A DNA stretch of 6,317 nt from an uncultured Flavobacteriales bacterium (GTDB lineage Bacteria > Bacteroidota > Bacteroidia > Flavobacteriales_D > Sanyastnellaceae), in assembly GCA_913057815.1 (NCBI GenBank), contig CAJXOV010000140.1:1-6317 (forward strand), given 5' to 3'. Of the stretch, positions 1 through 3,500 are shown in pieces. The notes beneath the pieces were generated by a model. That model was given only the letters and a program-made list of their open reading frames with translations, was not told the origin of the DNA and ran no database searches. Made by a program: the position numbers and the translations under genes. Position 1 is the stretch's first letter. Every line of letters begins with the position of its first letter.

Positions 1-48
1 CGAGATGTAGAGAGGTCTCGTGGGCTCGGAGATGTGTATAAGAGACAG
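1..48 (+). other. Untrimmed Nextera read-2 adapter with i7 index (not biological)
   Basis: Bases 1-6 match the end of the Illumina P7 primer. Bases 7-14 (GTAGAGAG) match the adapter-orientation sequence of the Nextera i7 index N707, as I recall it. Bases 15-29 are the read-2 primer segment, and 30-48 (AGATGTGTATAAGAGACAG) are the 19-base Tn5 mosaic end. This is library DNA, not genome. The insert begins at 49. The mosaic end must not be read as a natural Tn5 or IS50 end. Confidence 0.98.
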
Positions 49-206
49 GCGATGGCCTAATAAATGTCGGAGATTTAGGTGGATTCTTAGGAGCATTTGG
101 ATGTATGTTTCCAGATGCATGTGTTGCTGATTTCAATGGAGATGGAAACACGAATGTCGGAGATTTAGGAGGATTTCTAGGTGCTTTCGGAACGGCTTGT
201 CCATAG
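49..206 (+). CDS. 3' end of a secreted protein with a C-terminal dockerin-like repeat pair (partial)
   Basis: Only the last 51 codons are present. The frame begins at 51, stops at TAG 204-206, and its 5' part was cut off by tagmentation at 49. Two repeats are visible, both containing NVGDLGGFLGAFG, 30 residues apart. The second has the full calcium-loop pattern D-F-N-G-D-G-N-T-N-V-G-D, with Asp/Asn at loop positions 1, 3, 5, 7, 9 and 12, as in dockerin type I and EF-hand-like loops. The first repeat has lost its opening residues at the cut. The protein ends T-A-C-P. Tails of this form are common at the C-termini of secreted Flavobacteriales proteins. Whether they bind a cohesin-like partner or act as a surface or secretion tag is not shown here. 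The catalytic or binding part is missing, so the protein's job is unknown. The gene converges on the tRNA and the large minus-strand gene. Confidence 0.85.
63..191 (+). repeat. Two 39-bp direct repeats, 90 bp apart, coding the dockerin-like units
   Basis: Copies lie at 63-101 and 153-191. They encode the same 13 residues but differ at six bases. All six changes are silent (GGT/GGA, TTC/TTT, TTA/CTA, GGA/GGT, GCA/GCT, TTT/TTC). The pattern supports a real coding frame under protein-level constraint. Confidence 0.85.
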
Positions 207-306
207 GCTTGTCCTTCTCCATGGCACTAACCTCGAATACTATTCATCAGACAATCTAGAAAAAAACAAATCATTAATTTGAATTAATTGATTTGACTAA
301 ACAATC

Positions 307-335
307 AAAGACAAGTAAACTGTATGCTTGTTTTT
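307..335 (+). terminator. Weak candidate terminator for the plus-strand gene
   Basis: An imperfect hairpin pairs 307-317 with 325-335, including two G-U pairs, around a 7-base loop. It contains ACAAG/CTTGT, and the T run at 331-335 overlaps the 3' arm. It lies about 100 bases after the TAG at 206. The stem is AT-rich and has no separate U tail, so this is tentative. The stronger hairpin at 361-388, followed on the plus strand by only four Ts within its arm, could instead stop plus-strand transcripts. Confidence 0.25.
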
Positions 336-358
336 CACAAATTAAAAAAACGAGCATA
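323..358. repeat. 13-bp inverted repeat between the convergent genes
   Basis: Bases 323-335 (TATGCTTGTTTTT) pair with 346-358 with one G-T wobble, around a 10-base loop. It overlaps both the weak hairpin at 307-335 and the T tract of the tRNA terminator at 358-364, so only one of these structures can form at a time. No role is assigned. Confidence 0.5.
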
Positions 359-388
359 AAAAAAGCCTTGTAAAAATACAAGGCTTTT
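358..388 (-). terminator. Rho-independent terminator after tRNA-Val
   Basis: A perfect 12-bp inverted repeat pairs 361-372 with 377-388 around a 4-base loop. The stem core is GCCTTGTA/TACAAGGC. On the minus strand the hairpin is followed by seven Ts (364 down to 358). It starts four bases after the tRNA's 3' end, so it ends the tRNA transcript. It could also stop any read-through from the large upstream gene, which has no evident terminator of its own. Confidence 0.85.
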
Positions 389-392
389 AAAG

Positions 393-467
393 TGGGCGCT
401 GAGGGATTCGAACCCCCGACCCCCTCGGTGTAAACGAGGTGCTCTGAACCAACTGAGCTAAGCGCCC
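393..467 (-). tRNA. tRNA-Val (anticodon UAC)
   Basis: Read on the minus strand, all cloverleaf parts are present. The acceptor stem GGGCGCT/AGCGCCC is perfect. The D arm is GCTC/GAGC with GG in the loop. The anticodon stem is CCTCG/CGAGG with loop TTTACAC, placing anticodon TAC at 432-430. The variable loop has 5 bases, and the T arm has loop TTCGAAT with one G-U pair in its stem. Position 393 gives discriminator A73, as expected for valine tRNAs. The length is 75 bases including the discriminator. The following bases are CTTT, so CCA is not encoded and must be added by the CCA-adding enzyme. The tRNA reads GUA and GUG valine codons. It has its own promoter upstream and a strong terminator directly after it, so it appears to be a single-gene unit. 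Confidence 0.97.
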
Positions 468-501
468 TTTTTATTTCAAAACTATTTTTTGAAAGGGAGT
501 G

Positions 502-531
502 CAAATATAATACTCTTATTTCAATTGCAAA
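502..531 (-). promoter_or_regulatory. Bacteroidota-type promoter for tRNA-Val
   Basis: On the minus strand, TTTG at 531-528 is followed after 18 bases by TATATTTG at 509-502. This matches the Bacteroidota primary sigma consensus of a -33 TTTG/TTG and a -7 TAnnTTTG. Transcription would start around 495-498, leaving roughly 30 bases of leader before the tRNA at 467. The match to the -7 element is exact. Confidence 0.75.
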
Positions 532-569
532 GAAATATTTGAATAATTAAACACTCCTAGCATTTCTCA

Positions 570-3500
570 TTATTTAGAATATTTACTGGACATTACTTGT
601 CCATCTTCAGTCCTAATCTCTAATATATAAACTCCACTATTTAATTCTTGCTTATCTATACTTATTCTATTTTTAGAAGTTCCAAGGTATTCTAAAACTT
701 TACTTCCTTTAACATCATATAGAGTTACATCAATTCTTCCTGATGAATCATTTAATCTGATTATACTAATCTCGGTTTCTCTATTTACAGTTAAAAAATC
801 TTTTTCTAAATTTTCACTAATTACAGAAGCTGCTGACACCATGATTTCCTGTTCATAGGTATCATCACAAAATTCATTTATACTATTCAGTTTAAGTTTA
901 TATGAACCAACTTGATCAAAAGTCAGAGATATCACATCCTCTTCACCCCTAAAATACTCATCTAAAAACCACTGATGATAATCAGCATTTTCACTTAGAG
1001 CTTCTACCTCAACCTCAACCCCTACATTTTCAATAAGAACTTCCGATGGAGTTTCGAAATTCGCTTTTACAGCATCATGATCAGATAAATCCAAGACATA
1101 TTCATTAGTAGAACAGTCAGTAATTACCTTCACATCATATACATCTCCAGCCAACTGATTTATTTCTACCAGATTGTCTGATGTTCCCGAAGCTACTAAC
1201 TCGTAGTCTTTAAACACTTCAACTGTCCATGTTTCTGCTCCTATGACTTTTACTTTCATGCTAGCGAATCCTCCAGAACAATAATCAGGCGTGGAATTTA
1301 TCTCTACAATCTCTCCATCACCATCTGCGATTTCTAATTCAAGTGTGGTAGAAGGACAAATAGCTCCAGGGTTAACAATCCTTACATAGTACGTTCCCGA
1401 TGGAACCCCACTCAACTCACTGGTATTTCCTTCATCTTCCAATAATACCGTATTAGAGAAATCAAACCATCTGAAAGAAGCTTCTTCGTCACTTTCCATT
1501 GTAAGTACAGCGGATCCGCTATTCACATCCGAACAAAACGGTGGACTTGTAGTTACCTCGGCTATAGTGTGTGAATGAATAAGAAACCTCTCTTCACTAT
1601 ACTCATCTTCTTCTACAATAAAAGTAATCTCAGTGTCTTCATTTATAGGTGTTATTTCTCCTGTAGATGTATCTTCTATGAATAAACAAGCATTTACATC
1701 TAAATTTAAGATCTCCGATACTGCTAATTGATATTCTCCGACTTCAGGAATATTGATCATTATAGGTATACTTAATTCCTCATTCATTTCTGGAACAGTA
1801 TTAATACTCAATAACTGATCGTCCATTACAGTTGATAATGAATACAAGTCAGTCTCCCACCTCCTGGCATCAAATTCAGGATCAAAATCAACTGAAGCAT
1901 TTTCATCAAATGCTATAACAGTTTCGTATGCTTGTTGATTATCGCGTTGCAACGCCAACCTTATTAAGCTCTTTTCATCTTCTGAAGATCTATAGAATAT
2001 CCCTTGTTCGTCAGTTTTAGCACATTCATTAAATGTAATAGACGCATTCGGACCTGAGGCCTGAACCATAAATGCCTGAAAGGAAGCCACTATTTCTGTT
2101 CCACCATTTACTGAAATTCCATTGTTATAAACGACATACTCACCTTGCCAAGATCCTCCTAAGGTATGATCAATAATATAGATAGCTTCAGAAACATTGT
2201 TATACTGAACACATGGCGAACTTAAATCTATTGCCGAAGGATATGGGTTAATAACACAATGCCATCCATCACAATGAGGCGAATCCAAGTCTGTATAACT
2301 CAAGTCATAGGTTACTTCTCCTTTATAGAATTCTCCAGAGGCATCCAATACATTTACAGTACTACTAGGTGGAAAATAAGCATAATAACCTTGATATTCT
2401 AACAACGGATCATTCTCATCTGCTATGTCTTTATACCCAGACTCAGCACTGTTAAGTCTATCTTGTTCGTCATAATAATTAATATTAGTGAAATAATGAT
2501 CTGGATAATCACTTCCCGGAAACCCAGTAGTTACGAAATCATCAGAGATATCTGAAATACTTAAGTTTTTTATAGGAGGTCCTATAAATCTAGTTCCATC
2601 TTCTAAGGATTCAACATAACGTTGAATCGTAATTTCTCCTATTACATCTGCTCCACTTTTTATTTCACTAATACTTCCTGTCTTTATTACTCCATCTATA
2701 GGGAAAGAAGTCAAAAGAACATCTTGATTATTCAAGTCAAAGATTCCCAATTCAGGGTGAATGGGGCCGCTAATGTTCATAGAGGTCTCTAGAACAACAC
2801 CATGTGGGTTTTCTATAGTCAACTCATGGAGTACAATATTATCATCTCCATAAATATGTCTTTGCATACAATTGTCATACATATAAATATGACCAAGATT
2901 ATGAATAAGCTCACCATCAATTGTTAGATTACCCTTCATTTTAATGACATTACCATTCAAATCGAGTGAGGCTCCATCTTCTATTATTAAATCTCTAACA
3001 TTAATTCCATTGTTCAGAATTAAATTATGCCCAGTTTTAATGGTTAAATGTACCGTTACCCCTTCCTCTAAATAGTCTATTACCTCTACTTCCTCCAGTT
3101 GAAAAATTAAATCATCGGTAGTACCCGAATCAGTAGTTTCTTGATGTTTAAAAGGTGAATTAAAATCATATGGATCTCCAACAAAACCACAAATCCCTGC
3201 TAATTCTTCAGCATTGGTGAATCCATCACCATCGCAATCAGTATCTCCATCAGATGAGTCACAACATTGATCGCTCTGCACCGAGGGGTCATAGACATTC
3301 ATATTATAATTTAATCCTGGAGAGGCATCTTCAGGAATCCCACTAGAAAGAATATTTCCAATAATCATACCGTCAGCATCAATATCATTATTCGTCATTC
3401 CAGCTTCTACAGCATCAAAACACCCATCTCCGTCACTATCTGTATCTAATTCGTTAGAAAGACCATCTCCATCACTATCGCAATTATCGCTTCCAAAAAC

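Noticed and set aside
30..48. 19-bp inverted ends (30-48 and 6283-6301) that look like a composite transposon
   Set aside because: They are Tn5 mosaic ends from the Nextera kit, directly joined to Illumina primer and index sequence. There is no transposase gene.
267..295. AT-rich near-palindrome as a terminator for the plus-strand gene
   Set aside because: The stem has almost no G-C pairs, a bulge, and no T tract after it.
274..504. Minus-strand 76-codon open frame across the tRNA
   Set aside because: Its middle (SSVGSEHLVYTEGVGGSNPSAP) is the familiar false translation of a tRNA gene. The rest is AT-rich terminator and spacer sequence.
530..570. Terminator for the large gene right after its stop codon
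   Set aside because: Only a weak 6-bp pairing with G-U pairs is seen, with no T run. The terminator after the tRNA is the first convincing one.
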